A DNA stretch of 64,000 nt from Rhynchopus euleeides (GCA_963210315.1 OY723305.1:992001-1056000); one strand, 5' to 3'; counted from the first letter of the stretch, positions 26,658 to 36,850 are shown. Numbers and translations are program-made. The notes: a model not told the origin generated them from the letters alone.

Positions 26658-26684
26658 GGGGGGGGGGGGGGGGGGGGGGGGGGG
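26658..26684 (+). repeat. 27-bp G homopolymer
   Basis: The longest pure G run I see in the window. Many other G runs of 10-19 occur (289-306, 14720-14738, 48760-48776). Homopolymers of this length are error-prone in any sequencing method, so the length should be treated as approximate. Confidence 0.9.
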
Positions 26685-27878
26685 AGGGTGAGGGGAGAAT
26701 AACGGACCTCCAAGCTGGCACCTCCCCCAACAAGCGACAGCGCACGCTGCCCGGTTCTGACACAGAGGGGTAGACTGAGGCCGCCATCACTTCCCCCCAT
26801 CCCCCCATCCCTTATCAAAAGCAGACAGGTGTTGCTTGTGCTTCAGCTTGCAGCTCACGCCCCCCCCCCCCCTTCCGCACCAGCTCTCATGGTTTTGGCT
26901 GGATAGTTTGATTTGGGCTGTTTTGAACGGTTTCTGGAGGACAATCCGTTCCTTTTCCACCCCCACCCCTACATCACATTTTTTTTCCAACCCCCCCCTG
27001 CCGGCAGGGGAGGGGGTAGGGCTGCCGGCAAGTCTCTTTTTGTCTTTTGGGTAGCAACGATCACAAGACCCTGGCCAGAGTGAGACAGCCAGGAAAGTGA
27101 ACGCACGCGGGGGAGCGACGGGGGGGGGATGGGGGGGTGGGTGGTGGTGGCGTGGGGAGGGGAGGTGAATTGCTAGGACAGAGGGCGAAGCGTTCGCTGA
27201 ACAAAAAAAAACCCCACAGAGAATCTGTGTTATTTTTTTTTGTCTCCTTCTGGACACTGCAGAACACTGGAGCACGTCAAAATTTTTTTGGGAAAAATGA
27301 AATAGATCAGAGCCGACAGAGGCAATAGAATCAGAGAGAGAGAGACTTAATATGCAGAGACGGGCAACAGTGCCCAAATGCATTATCTTCAGGGGAGAAC
27401 GGGGAGGTCATGGGAGGATAGAGGTTCACGTGGCTTTGAACGATTTGTTGCCGCACCGCGGGGTTGGGAGGTGAGGTGCGCAGGGAGGGGAGGGGGGGGA
27501 GAGAGGAGGTGGGATCACCCCCCCCCATCCCCCACCCCCCCCCCCCCCTCCACCCGTCTCTCTCTCCCATACCCTCGCCGGAAAGAAACGGCGCAGGAAC
27601 TGCAGCACACCCTCTGTTCCTCCGTATACGGATTCACTGAAATATACCATCCCCCCCCCCCTATACCCACCTGCCCTTTTTGATACCCCCCCCGAGGAAA
27701 CACGCACAATCATCCCACAGGCGGGGAGGCATGCTGCGCCTCCCACAAAGGGTTCTTTTCTCCCCACCCCCTCCCTGTACCAGGCAGATTTTTTTTGGAT
27801 ATCCTCCAACCCTTTTTGCTTTATATTTGGTTTTTTTTCTCTCCTGGGGATATTTTTTTCCCCCCCGCCATTATATGC

Positions 27879-28967
27879 CTACTGGTCAGCCTCGAACCTC
27901 ATCTGGGAGATGGCGGACAGCAGGTGGGAGAGCTCGTCATCCACCTTGGAGGTCGGCTGCGGGACCTCGAAGACATCGCCCAGCTCAGACATGTGGATGG
28001 AGCGGGCAGCCGCGTCGTTGGTCGGGCTGGGCCCGGGGGAGGACGTGTCGCGCTCCGTCTTGTCCTCCTCCGAAACAGCCTGCGACGAGGAGGTGTCTGA
28101 GTGGTGCGACTCGCCGCACACAACCGAATCCAGGGACTGTGCCTCGGCAGGCCCGTTGCGCTGGCCAGGGTGGGGTGCGGCGCTGCGGGACTTCATCAGG
28201 GCGTCCTCCAGGCTGCCCCTGATGGGCGCGACGCGGGGCGCGTTCTTGCGGGTCACGAGCAGGGCAGGCTTCGTGGTGCCGCAGCGCTTGCACCACATGC
28301 GGCTCTCCCAGTTGCAGTTCTCGCAGTTGGGGCAGGCCCAGTCGGAGTCGCGTGCCGGGGAGCGGCCGCAGCGCTTCTCCCCGCTGTGCCCGATGCGGGG
28401 CTCCTTGCGGAACTTCTTCTTGGAGCTCAGGTCGGTAGCGGCGGTCGTCAGGCTCGCAGGGCGGGCCGGCACGTTGCTCCCTGCAGGGGGGACCACGACA
28501 ACCACGACGTTGTCAGAGGGGGTGGTGGCGGTGGCGGCCGTGGCAGCCGGCTGGGCTGTGGTGGCCTGTGCGGCGGCCTGCGGCATCGCCTGCTGCAGCG
28601 CCGCCGTGGTGAAGACGTTGGAAGCGGCCTGCCTGCCGTTCTCCGCCATCAGCTTCATGACCTGGGCCTGCTGCAGCTGCTGCAGCGCCGCCTGCTGCAT
28701 CAGCTGCTGCTGCTGCTGCTGCATCGCCTGGGCCATGATCATCTGGTTCAGCTGCTGCTGCTGCTGTTGCTGGGCCTGCTGGGCCTGCTGCTGCTGCTGC
28801 TGCTGCTGCTGGAGAGCCTGAGCCAGAACGGGGTTGACCTGTGCGTTAGCCAGGAGGGCCGCACTGAGGTTGTTCCCCACCTGCTGCTGCTGCTGCTGCA
28901 CACCGGCGGCCTGCATCTGCTGCATCGTCACTGCCTGCTGCGACTGCATGTTCATCGGCGCGAACAT
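27879..28967 (-). CDS. RanBP2-type zinc-finger protein with Gln-rich N terminus
   Basis: A complete 362-residue frame without introns. Residues 1-130 are Met/Gln-rich with several polyglutamine tracts encoded by CAG runs; 130-180 are Ala/Thr/Val/Pro-rich. Residues 210-229 form a textbook RanBP2 zinc finger: W210, C212-x2-C215, N219, C226-x2-C229, matching W-x-C-x2-C-x3-N-x6-C-x2-C. These fingers bind single-stranded RNA or ubiquitin. A basic stretch (KKKFRKEP, about 183-190) just before it could aid nuclear import or RNA contact. The C terminus is Ser/acid-rich and ends in a possible helix (DDELSHLLSAISQM). The ATG at 28967 is the first in the frame. Inference: a nuclear or cytoplasmic RNA-binding factor with a prion-like low-complexity arm. 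The substrate is unknown. Confidence 0.87.
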   Translation of the reverse strand: MFAPMNMQSQQAVTMQQMQAAGVQQQQQQVGNNLSAALLANAQVNPVLAQALQQQQQQQQQAQQAQQQQQQQLNQMIMAQAMQQQQQQLMQQAALQQLQQAQVMKLMAENGRQAASNVFTTAALQQAMPQAAAQATTAQPAATAATATTPSDNVVVVVVPPAGSNVPARPASLTTAATDLSSKKKFRKEPRIGHSGEKRCGRSPARDSDWACPNCENCNWESRMWCKRCGTTKPALLVTRKNAPRVAPIRGSLEDALMKSRSAAPHPGQRNGPAEAQSLDSVVCGESHHSDTSSSQAVSEEDKTERDTSSPGPSPTNDAAARSIHMSELGDVFEVPQPTSKVDDELSHLLSAISQMRFEADQ

Positions 28968-29022
28968 ATTGAGGTGTGGCGGAGGTGAGAGAGAGAAGGA
29001 GCGACGCGAAGAAGATGCGCGG

Positions 29023-29049
29023 CTAAAAAAAAAGAGGGAACAAAAAGGT
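29023..29049 (-). promoter_or_regulatory. Pyrimidine tract plus AG upstream of the zinc-finger gene (candidate splice acceptor)
   Basis: Read on the coding strand, a C/T run with nine consecutive T ends in AG about 56 nt before the ATG. This is the usual form of a cis- or trans-splice acceptor, and an analogous T-rich tract with ACAACAG lies about 25 nt before the SOUL start. Function is inferred from form only. Confidence 0.3.
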
Positions 29050-30285
29050 AAATCAGAGAGCGGTCTTCGCGAGGGGAGGCGAGGATCAGCCGAAAGTGGT
29101 TTAAAAGAGGGGGGGGTGTGTTGGGTTTTAGTACCCTTTGGAGACCGGAAGCGTGCTTTGTGGTGCCGCGACAGTCAAGTAGAAGGCAGAGAGAGGGGGC
29201 TGTACGTGTCTGTGCTGGACTGGAAAAAGTATGGGGGCAATCCGGCAACGGTAGTAGAAGAGAAGGAGGGGTTATCAAAAAGCAAACACGAGGGTGTCGG
29301 TTTCGATCGCTTTTCGAAGTAGGTTGGCTGGATAAGCGCGGTGGTCTGAAGTGGTGGTGGTGGTGGTGGTGGAGGCACAGCTGGCAAAATTAAACGGGCC
29401 GCGGAGGGTTCCGCCGGCTCTCGATCACAGACAGCTTCCCACTGCAGGGTTCGCGCCACCTGGGAACAAACAACTCGAAGGCAGGCCCAATTTGAAACAA
29501 ACGGAAGGGTGCTGGTGCAACTTCTTGAAATCTTCCAGAGTCACCTCCCGCAAGCCAGGGAGGGCCGCGCATTGATGTCTGACAACGAGCAGGCCGGCCC
29601 ACCTCTGAGAAGGGCTGAAAATAGTCGAGGGGGGGTGGGTGGGTGGCGGGGTGGGGCGGGGCGGGCACTGCTTCCTCTCCCTTCGCAGGATATCTTAGCA
29701 AAACGATAATTCAAAAAAAGTGTCACTTCAGCTCTGCCGCTGCCCCTCTACGACTGGTGCTTCGTTTGGTGTGTTGACGCCTCCACACACGCTTACAAAC
29801 CCACTTGTGATGAAGGGAGAGGTGTGTAGAGCATGTTTGGCTGAGCTGAATGGCACTTTCCGCGCGAAAGTTGGGTGCGTAAGAACAGAAAGTATGTGGC
29901 AGACAGGGGTACGGGCATCGCCTCGACGCGGCATGGCCCAAGACGTGCCTGTGCCTGTGCCTTGGCCGCGCGCAGCAGATGCCCGCACACGTGCCACATG
30001 TGAGGTGTAAAAACAAGCATGACTTCAGGGTGTGCAAATAGGATAGGCAGAAACGATATCACGGGTGTGCACGACGGCAGTGTTCTGTGGTCCTGGATAA
30101 GACAAGCGGGTCCTTGAGACACTGCATCGCCGCATCGCACGGCCCTCATTTGACTTTGCAACAACAAGCGAAGGCTGCGTCAGTGCGTGGGAAAAGAATC
30201 GACACATCGCGGCACACGGGGGTGCTATGGCGTTGGTGCTGCATGCGCACACACGCAACTCAACTCAACTCACTGCATCACCGCC
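29050..30285. other. Intergenic, between the SOUL and zinc-finger genes
   Basis: No gene recognised. Contains a GGT run (about 29351-29373) and mixed-composition sequence. Both flanking genes are on the minus strand, so this is the 3' region of the SOUL gene and the 5' region of the zinc-finger gene. Confidence 0.5.
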
Positions 30286-30942
30286 CTAGTTGTAGTTCTT
30301 CAGCTGGATCCACACCTCGTTGTGGCGGTTTGCCAGGCGGAACGGCGGGTCGTACGCGGAGAAGTACCAGTTCTCCTGGTCGAACTCCACCCCTGCCTGT
30401 GCCAGCAGCCCGCTCAGTGCCGCCGCATTCCCGATGATCTCCTTGTCGTCCGCAAACCCGGGGAACGGCACCACCGCCACCGTCAGCGCCTCCGTGTCCT
30501 CTGCCGAGAAGACGGTCGGGTCTGTCGGCTTCGGTGCCCCCTGTGTCCCAGGCGTCAGCACCGGCTGCAGCGTGTAGGGGACGTAGAAGGAGACGGTGAA
30601 GTTTGTGGCGCAGAACGGGCCCTGTGCCGGCTGCACGTAGGTCCGCACAGGCGACGTCATCGCCACCTTCTCCTCACGAACGTTGCTCCCCGAGATGTAG
30701 TCGAACAGCTTGTGGAACGCCTCGTCGTCAGCAGTCGTCAGGTCTGTGTTCGCAACCACTGTCGACGTCCACTGCTGCTTCGCCTGGTACGTCCGCACCT
30801 CCAGCGTCGTGTTCCCCACACTGATGTTCCGCCCCGCCACAAACACCGGGCAGTCGATGCCGTGGCAGAACCACGGCGGGGTGAACGCCGCACCCCCCCC
30901 AGCAGCACACGCCGCCGCAAACATAATTGCCATCACACGCAT
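30286..30942 (-). CDS. SOUL-family heme-binding protein, probably secreted or organelle-targeted
   Basis: A 218-residue protein, close to the usual SOUL/HBP length. The start chosen is the ATG at 30942 because it begins a typical signal sequence (MRVMAIMFAAACAAGGGAAF); an in-frame ATG at 31167 would add 75 residues of unrelated composition. After the signal come the family landmarks in order: CPVF and the LEVRTYQAKQQW strand, the F-x2-LF-DYI-x-G-x-N segment, EKVAMTSPV, the VSFYVPYTLQP strand, KPTDPTVF, VAVVPFPGFADD, and the closing SAYDPPFRLANRHNEVW block. SOUL proteins bind heme or other tetrapyrroles and in photosynthetic organisms are often plastid or luminal. Two Cys near the mature N terminus (FCHGIDC) could form a disulfide. 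The exact compartment is inferred. Confidence 0.92.
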   Translation of the reverse strand: MRVMAIMFAAACAAGGGAAFTPPWFCHGIDCPVFVAGRNISVGNTTLEVRTYQAKQQWTSTVVANTDLTTADDEAFHKLFDYISGSNVREEKVAMTSPVRTYVQPAQGPFCATNFTVSFYVPYTLQPVLTPGTQGAPKPTDPTVFSAEDTEALTVAVVPFPGFADDKEIIGNAAALSGLLAQAGVEFDQENWYFSAYDPPFRLANRHNEVWIQLKNYN

Positions 30943-30969
30943 CGCTGCCTCGCGCCTGCCCCGCCCCTG

Positions 30970-32497
30970 TTGTGTCACGCCACAAAAAAACAAAACCTGC
31001 CGGGGGCTCGTGATGAAGCGAAGTGAAAGACCCTGCACGGACAGGTCACTTGTATCAAAACACCCCCACACCACCACCCCAGAGACAGACACGCAACGGC
31101 GGGGAGACGGGGAGGGGGGTTTGATCGTCGAGAGTGAATGGAAAAGTAAGTCTCCCAGCACCTTCATGCAATGTTAGCCCTTTTTGTAGGGAACGCAACG
31201 GCGGGGGGGCGGGGATGGGGGGGGGGGGGCAGACGGGGGGGGGGGTGCGGGCGGGTGGTAGCCCTCTTGGTGTGACGTATATGACACGGCGTTTTCCCTT
31301 TATTGCCCCAGGGCTTTAGTTTTCCTGTTGTTGCCCCCGCCTAAACACCCCGTTGTCGCGGAACTTTTTTTGGAGGAGGGGGGGGGGGGTGGGGGTGGGG
31401 GATTGGGGGGTGTGCTTTTTCGCCCAGAAGTGCAGAAGATTGAGAAAGGGCAGGCCGCCTCACAAAACTGGTTGGAAAGCCGATACAGTTTTGACATACA
31501 AGGCGACACGGAGCGAAGGACACATCCCCTCCCACCCCCAACTCCCCCCCCCTCCCTCCCGGAACCACTTTATTTTTGGACATGGCGGGGGGGGGGAGGG
31601 GGGGGGGGTGGATGTACTTTTTTTGCGCGGGAGAGTAGAGAGGCCCCCAGAAATCAAAAAAATAGACAAACACACCCCCTCCACATCAAAAAGGAAAAAA
31701 GTTTTCAACACGGCTGTAAAGTGGCACAGAAGTGGATGAGACTTTCCCACACGAAGTGTGTGCCAGAATCGAACACAGCAGTCACTTTACAGCACACGCA
31801 CAGACGTTATTTATGGAGAAGTTGTGGTGACACACACTCGCACCTCGACCTGCAGAGGTGAGATGCGGCTCTTGCAGCAGGCACTGCATGATTACACTGC
31901 CTGATGCAGGGTTGCTGCTCCGTTGCCTTCAATTTTTCCCATTCATTGCATAAGGTGGCAGAAAAAAACAAAGAGAATGATTTGGAGCGGGTGTTGCTGA
32001 ACGCCCCACAGAGAAGCATCAAGGCGATTTCAGACTGCGAATTCTCGAGAAAAAAAAGCACGCAGGCCAAGCTTCCGTGGTTTTTTTCAGCAACACCAGC
32101 TCAAAACTTTGCATCTTCTCGGAATGCGGGCCCTGCCATTTCTGCAAACCGCCTAGCTTGGGAGGTGGTGTGAAGCGGCAGGGCCCTCCGTGGTGAAAAC
32201 GAAAGCAGGGCACAACACAATCACATAAAAACGAACACACAAAAATGAAAAGAATACGGAAATAAAGGGGGAGGGGGCGCGGGGGGGCCCTAAATAATCC
32301 TGTTGTGTTGCTCAAAAAAGCTGCCTTGGGGTTCTTCGCTCGACAAGATGCCGGAAAAATCTCCGACGCATGTCGCCTCTAAAGAGAGAGGAGGGAAATG
32401 CTCCAAAATTAAAAAAAAATCATTGCCACACTCCGCAGCGAAGACCCTTACACCCCCTCCCCATTTGGGTGACATGCTTGGGGTTTTCTGTCAAAGT
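30970..32497. other. Intergenic stretch with G tracts and short inverted repeats
   Basis: No gene recognised. G tracts lie around 31201-31250, 31376-31390 and 31584-31610. Two short inverted repeats are visible: GCTGTAAAGTG...CACTTTACAGC (about 31712-31798) and GGGCCCTGCC...GGCAGGGCCC (about 32129-32188). Either could be the ends of a small foldback element, but no target duplication is clear. Confidence 0.4.
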
Positions 32498-32510
32498 TAC
32501 ACGGTGGACT

Positions 32511-32645
32511 CCAGCGGCCCTAGCGGGAGTCTGGGAGCGGGAGTCTGAGCGGGTGTCAAAGACTCCCGCTAGCGGGAGTCCAGACTCCCGCTAGCGGGAG
32601 TCTATACTCCCGCTAGGGGGAGTCTGACTCCCCCTAGCGGGAGTC
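32511..32645. repeat. Left subterminal palindrome array
   Basis: Several copies of the 20-bp perfect palindrome GACTCCCGCTAGCGGGAGTC and degenerate forms (CTAGGGGGAGTC). They are matched by an inverted array at 35416-35520 and a short internal one at about 34664-34705. Such arrays are likely transposase-binding or cruciform-forming sites. Confidence 0.85.
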
Positions 32646-32836
32646 TTTTCACCTATTTTCATCCATTTTTCCCATGATATAGTTACAGTCTACTGGCGTG
32701 GGGGGTAAAATCATGGTGGAAGAGGGATGGGGAGGGGCTTGTTTTGCTTCTGTCAGTTTCCCCGGACTCTGGACTACCTACCTATCCTCCTGGTAGCGGC
32801 TACACCTGCGGAGGTGAGCGGTTAGAATTTGAGGTG

Positions 32837-34642
32837 TCAAAGTGCGGCCATCGCCTGTCGTAGTTGTGTTACACCTTGGGCAAGACAAGCCATCCTGCAG
32901 GCCTCATCTTCTTCGTCAGAACTGTCATCCCCCTCCTGCTGTGCGCGTTGGTCAAGCGTGCTCAAAGTCGCCTCGGATGACACGAATGGTGTGAAAGTCG
33001 CCCCCAGCGGGATTGGCATTTTGCACAAGCAGAGCGATAATTTGCGGTGTCCTTCGGGGAACCGGAACAGGAAGTAGGGCGCGCTGATGGGTTCAACGAA
33101 GTCCTGTGTGTTGCAGTGCACAAACCCCTTCTGCAGCTGTGTCAACTGTGTGCAAAGAACATACACAGCCAATCTATGAGCGTGTCGGGTGTGCAGACAC
33201 GGACACAGGATGACTTCTCTATACCCGAGGATCCCGTCCTGCGACAGGTGCGCAACCTTCCAAGGCATGCCCGATGCGCGCCGCTTCTCTTCTGCCATCG
33301 CAAGATCTCTCTCGTAAGTTGCGGAGCTGGCGATTGTAACGGCATCTTTCTTGCGATGTCCGTTCTCTGCTTCTTCAAATTCGTCGTTGTTCTGCAGAGG
33401 CACTGCATCTTCTGGAGCCCACCAATGATGGAGACTGTGTACGTAGGCATTGCGCGTTGATCCCTTTTCGGCATGCTCCATCAACCAGTGAAATATATGC
33501 CCTGAGATCCGAGCACGCAAGAAGGGAATCCGGGCTGACTCATCCTTGCATCCCCAGAAGCGCCAGGGGATGTCTGCATACCGGAAATGCATGAGGTCTG
33601 CAAGGGAGACAAAGAGGTAGCGGAACAAGCCCTTGTAGGTGTGTCCTGTGACAGGCAAGCACGACCTTCCGGAACTGAGCACCTGTCCCATGCTGCGACA
33701 CATTCAGTGCAAGGTTTGTACAGGTCTTGTCGAATATTTTTTTGTTGTCTCATCCAGCAGGGGTGGAGCTTGAAATATGGGGTTGCGGGCTGGATCGGGT
33801 CAGATCGGGTCAGCCAATTTTTTCTTATGGGTTCCCCCCCGGTTCGTCTCAGAGATCAGTGCTCGGGCCCAGCCTCCCGCGAGGTACCGGAACCGATATG
33901 CAGCCCCGGACGCGCAAGGACTTGGTTACAAGACAAACACATGCCGTAGGGGGGGTCTGGGAGGCGGAGCTCCCAGCCGCCGGAGGCCACGGTAGTGAAC
34001 ATCTGTGACTTGCGGGCGTACGGATTCTGTGTGAGTTGGCTGCGTCCTCCTGAGGATACTGAGATTCCCTGACGTAAAGGGCTTGGGTACAAGACAGGCA
34101 CATGCCACAGGGGGGTCTGGGGGGCGGAGCCCCCCAGCCACCGGAGGCCACGGTAGTAAACGTCTGTTGCACGGTACGGGTTGGGCAGCTTCATTTGTCC
34201 TCTATTGTGACTGTTTGAGGCCTGTGCTCATGTCGCTGGGGTCACTTTGCTCACGAAACGCCTCCTGGTCACCTTGAGGCCCCAAGGCGAGGAGCCAACT
34301 TTTCCGGTTTCCCGAAACTCTTTATTTTTTTTTCTTTTTACCCCTGACCTGATTTTTTGTGAGGGCCTGCAGAAAATCAGGTCAGCTGACCCGAAAAAAC
34401 CCCCAAGCTCCACCCCTGTCATCCAGTACCCTGATCAGCCGCATGGCGAGCCCCTTGCAGTCATGGAGTGCTGGGGTGACGTAGCGGGCATTGGGAAGCA
34501 CACCTGCCAAGAGGGAGGGGTAGCCAGCCTCTTTCATCTCAGAGAGAGTCAGGTGCGGGTATCGATGCACCTGTTGATACCAGCGTTCTTCTGGGATGTC
34601 GCACAGTGAGCATCGGTGCCCTCGCCCCCCGCATCGCCTCAT
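32837..34642 (-). pseudogene. Broken element gene: two in-frame parts split by a hAT insertion and one TGA
   Basis: The 5' part (34642 down to about 34427, 72 codons) begins MRRCGGRGHRCSLCDIPEER, with a Cys/His-rich start. The 3' part (33703-32837, 288 codons) includes ADLMHFRYADIPWRFWGCKD and an acidic segment near the end. A hAT element lies between them. The insertion plus its 8-bp duplication is 669 bp, a multiple of three. Across the empty site the two parts share one frame, with only a TGA at 33704-33706 between them. I do not recognise the protein family. Its place inside a TIR element suggests a transposition protein, but no DDE or other catalytic motif is evident. Likely nonfunctional as it stands. 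Confidence 0.6.
33758..34418. mobile_element. Non-autonomous hAT transposon with 8-bp target duplication
   Basis: Ends are CAGGGGTGGAGCTTG and its reverse complement, flanked by a perfect 8-bp direct repeat TCATCCAG (33750-33757 and 34419-34426). CAGGGGTGG termini with 8-bp duplications are diagnostic of hAT. The 661-bp interior has no transposase. It contains a tandem pair with a period of about 163 bp (from about 33919 and 34082), each unit including GGAGGCCACGGTAGT. The same 35-bp block recurs at 41451-41486 and 43326-43361. The element sits inside the gene of the 32500-35561 element and is therefore younger. Confidence 0.93.
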
Positions 34643-34907
34643 TGTTGCCCACTGCTGATCTATACTCCCGCTAGCGGGAGTTGGACTCCCCCTAGTTGAG
34701 ACTCCCGAAAAGGGTTAAACCCGGTAGTGGTACCCTACCCCCGCTGGAGTCCACCGTGCAAGGCCGGATCAGCCCACGGGTGGGTTTGAGGAAGAAATCT
34801 GGGGGGGCAAATTTTGCTGCGACTTCCGGTTTCACCCGGCCGAACTCCAGCATCTATCCAGACCCACGGTGCCAAGCCGTTCGCCCGTGTCGCGATCATT
34901 CGCGGCT

Positions 34908-35288
34908 TCAGGCTGCCCCCGACGACACGTTTGTATCCTGCACCTTGCCATACTTCGCCTCCACCTTGTATATGACGGAGAGCGCCCTCCTTCCGCATCG
35001 TTGCGACTTCCCTGACAGCGAACTTATCCATGTCAGGGAAGACATGGCGATGATTGCGTTGGCCACCTGGGTGCTGTGCTGGTGGAGCTCCTTGCTCAAC
35101 ACCGTTGCTAGGAGCCTTCTAATGGATCCCAGTGTCAGCACACTGCCCCCTTTTTTAACAGGGAAGGCCGTGCAAAAATCATGCACAATGTTCGTCGCCT
35201 CCGCAGCCTCGGGACTCTCTGCGCTCTTCTTCTTCTTAATCGACTTTGCCGCCGGCTTCGCTGCCGGCTTCGTTGTCGTCTTCCCCAT
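34908..35288 (-). CDS. Possible histone H2B-like protein or pseudogene inside a transposon
   Basis: A 126-residue frame. The N terminus is a Lys/Ala/Pro-rich tail of histone type (MGKTTTKPAAKPAAK, then KKKK). Residues from about 49 (SVLTLGSIRRLLATVLSKEL, then HQH and Ala-rich sequence) align by eye with the H2B segment that runs from STITSREIQTAV through GELAKHA. The preceding histone-fold helix appears shortened, and the C terminus continues into unrelated sequence. The frame lies between two copies of the transposon's right end. It may be a captured and decayed H2B copy or an unrelated basic protein. The resemblance is remote and from memory. Confidence 0.35.
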   Translation of the reverse strand: MGKTTTKPAAKPAAKSIKKKKSAESPEAAEATNIVHDFCTAFPVKKGGSVLTLGSIRRLLATVLSKELHQHSTQVANAIIAMSSLTWISSLSGKSQRCGRRALSVIYKVEAKYGKVQDTNVSSGAA

Positions 35289-35415
35289 TTTTGTGAATCA
35301 GGTCTGCGAGCTGGGATGGGTGGAAACGTCCGTTTCGTTTGGTGTGGCTGTACTTCAGTGACGAGTGCCACATTGCATAGGTATCATGGGAAAAATGAGT
35401 GAAAATAGGTGAAAA

Positions 35416-35520
35416 GACTCCCGCTAGGGGGAGTCAGACTCCCCCTAGCGGGAGTATAGACTCCCGCTAGCGGGAGTCTATACTCCCGCTAGCGGGAGTT
35501 GGACTCCCCCTAGTTGAGAC
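35416..35520. repeat. Right subterminal palindrome array
   Basis: Inverted counterpart of the array at 32511-32645, with GACTCCCGCTAGCGGGAGTC and GGGGGAGTC variants, ending in GTTGAGACTCCCGAAAAGGG before the terminal repeat. The same order (palindrome, CCCCCTAGTTGAGACTCCC, terminus) is found at 34664-34758. Confidence 0.85.
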
Positions 35521-35563
35521 TCCCGAAAAGGGTTACCCTACCCCCGCTGGAGTCCACCGTGTA

Positions 35564-36746
35564 ATTTCCCACAAAACCCGTTTGGGTTCCAACGGAAGAC
35601 TCGGCGGCGGGTTCGGCTGCCCCATCCTCATTGCAGACTTCTGGTGCCACTTCCCCGCCGTGCCTCTTGAAGGTGCACTTCGTCAATCAGGCGGAGAAGA
35701 TGACCTTGCTATCGAGGAGTCCGATGCCAGATGCAATGTCCCCTGGGGGCACGCACGAAGCACGAAGCAGGCTTCGTATCCTCATGGTGCCAAGACTTAA
35801 ACTTTTTGAAGAATTATGGGCCTGTCAGGTCCGACCCAGCTGGTGAAGACCCAGCTCGCCTGAGATCTCTCCATCGCTGGAAAGATTCAACGGCGCAATT
35901 TCTATTCGATTCAACTCCAACACCAGGGGCTGTGCCCATCCTGTGTGCCCTTTGGCGCAGGGAATGACGCTCTTGCTGCAGGATGACGACGGCGGCAAGC
36001 AAGGCATGGGGCGAGCAGGCCAATGCCGGGGAAGCTGCCGGGCAACGAAAATGTTAAAAAAATACCTCTTGCGTGCCTCATCCGGGGGGGAGAAGGGCGT
36101 GCAAAATCGGCCGAAAAGGTGTCTTTCAAGGCAAAACAACAGGACTATTGCGGGCCACCCCTGTACTCCAGACATGAGCACTGTGCGTGACAAGTAATGG
36201 GCTTGGAGAATCGTTGGGCCTGGCAAGCAAGCAAGTTCCTTGTTGAAGGGATGCCCCAAGCGAGAATCAGCGTTAGGGCGCCCCTGTCAGGCAGGTAAAG
36301 GAAAAACTCAATGCAAGCCCGATGAGGTTTGAGATCTCACACTCATCTGGGCTGCGAATGCATTTATTTGGTGTTGACAATCACAAGCAAGCCTGGATCT
36401 GCCCCATTGACGCCCCCGCTTCCTACATGCAGAATTGGGTGATTTTGTTTTTCTTTGGTGTCAACAATCCCAAGGCGAGGCTTGATCTGTCCCCCATCCC
36501 CTGCAAGCAGGGCAGCTGTTCGTTCTTGGGGAGGGGGCAGGGGGCGGGACGGGGAGAACGTTGGGTGTGTGTGTGCTGTAGGGTCGTGTGAAATTTGAAA
36601 AATGTCGCAAATTGTGTTGCCTTGCAATTTTTTTTGCGCCATTCTCAAATTGCACAGGCTCCGAGACTGAGTGCCTACTTTCGGAATTTCAAGGAATGCC
36701 GATCCGGTGCACCAAGGGAAGGCGTGGCGCCGGTCGGTTTTCCCGT
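35564..36746. other. Intergenic, between two TE blocks
   Basis: No gene recognised. Two diverged short units resembling AGGCTTGATCTGTCCC followed by CCCCTGCAAGCAGG occur around 36371-36425 and 36455-36515, and a related unit sits at about 25264-25322. They may mark an old dispersed repeat. The 144-codon minus frame at 35825-36259 has no known motif. Confidence 0.4.
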
Positions 36747-36850
36747 TACTGGGGGGGGGCAATTAATCGTGCATAGTCGAATAATCGTGCATATGGGGTA
36801 ATCAGGCTGGGGGGAAAAACAACAAATCACAACGAATCACACCCGATCAC

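Larger units (their letters stand above)
23039..27878. other. Noncoding simple-repeat stretch downstream of the zinc-finger gene
   Basis: Carries the GGGA array (listed separately), G tracts including a 27-G run, TG and GA runs, and TTTGAACG motifs at 25224-25243 (tandem), 25878, 26922 and 27435. The 339-codon minus frame at 23528-24547 is made of Pro/Ser/His-rich translated repeats. No gene supported. Confidence 0.5.
32500..35561. mobile_element. TA-flanked DNA transposon with palindrome-array ends
   Basis: Termini are inverted repeats CACGGTGGACTCCAGCGG, each flanked by TA (32498-32499 and 35562-35563). Just inside both ends are arrays of the palindrome GACTCCCGCTAGCGGGAGTC followed by mirrored AAAAGACTCC / GGAGTCTTTT and TTTTCACCTATTTTCA blocks. 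A third copy of the right terminus ends at 34758, so either two elements are joined or one end was duplicated. The element carries a minus-strand gene broken by a hAT insertion and a second small minus-strand frame. Superfamily not recognised; TA duplication alone suggests the Tc1/mariner-pogo group. Confidence 0.72.

Noticed and set aside
27910..28821. 303-codon Cys/Ala-rich plus-strand frame
   Set aside because: It is the complement of the zinc-finger gene; the poly-Cys and poly-Leu stretches are the mirrored CAG tracts.
30187..31026. 279-codon plus-strand Arg-rich frame
   Set aside because: Antisense of the SOUL gene, whose family motifs on the minus strand are unmistakable.
34696..35361. 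221-codon plus-strand frame with hydrophobic C terminus
   Set aside because: Antisense to the histone-tail-like frame; the hydrophobic run is the complement of Lys/Ala codons.
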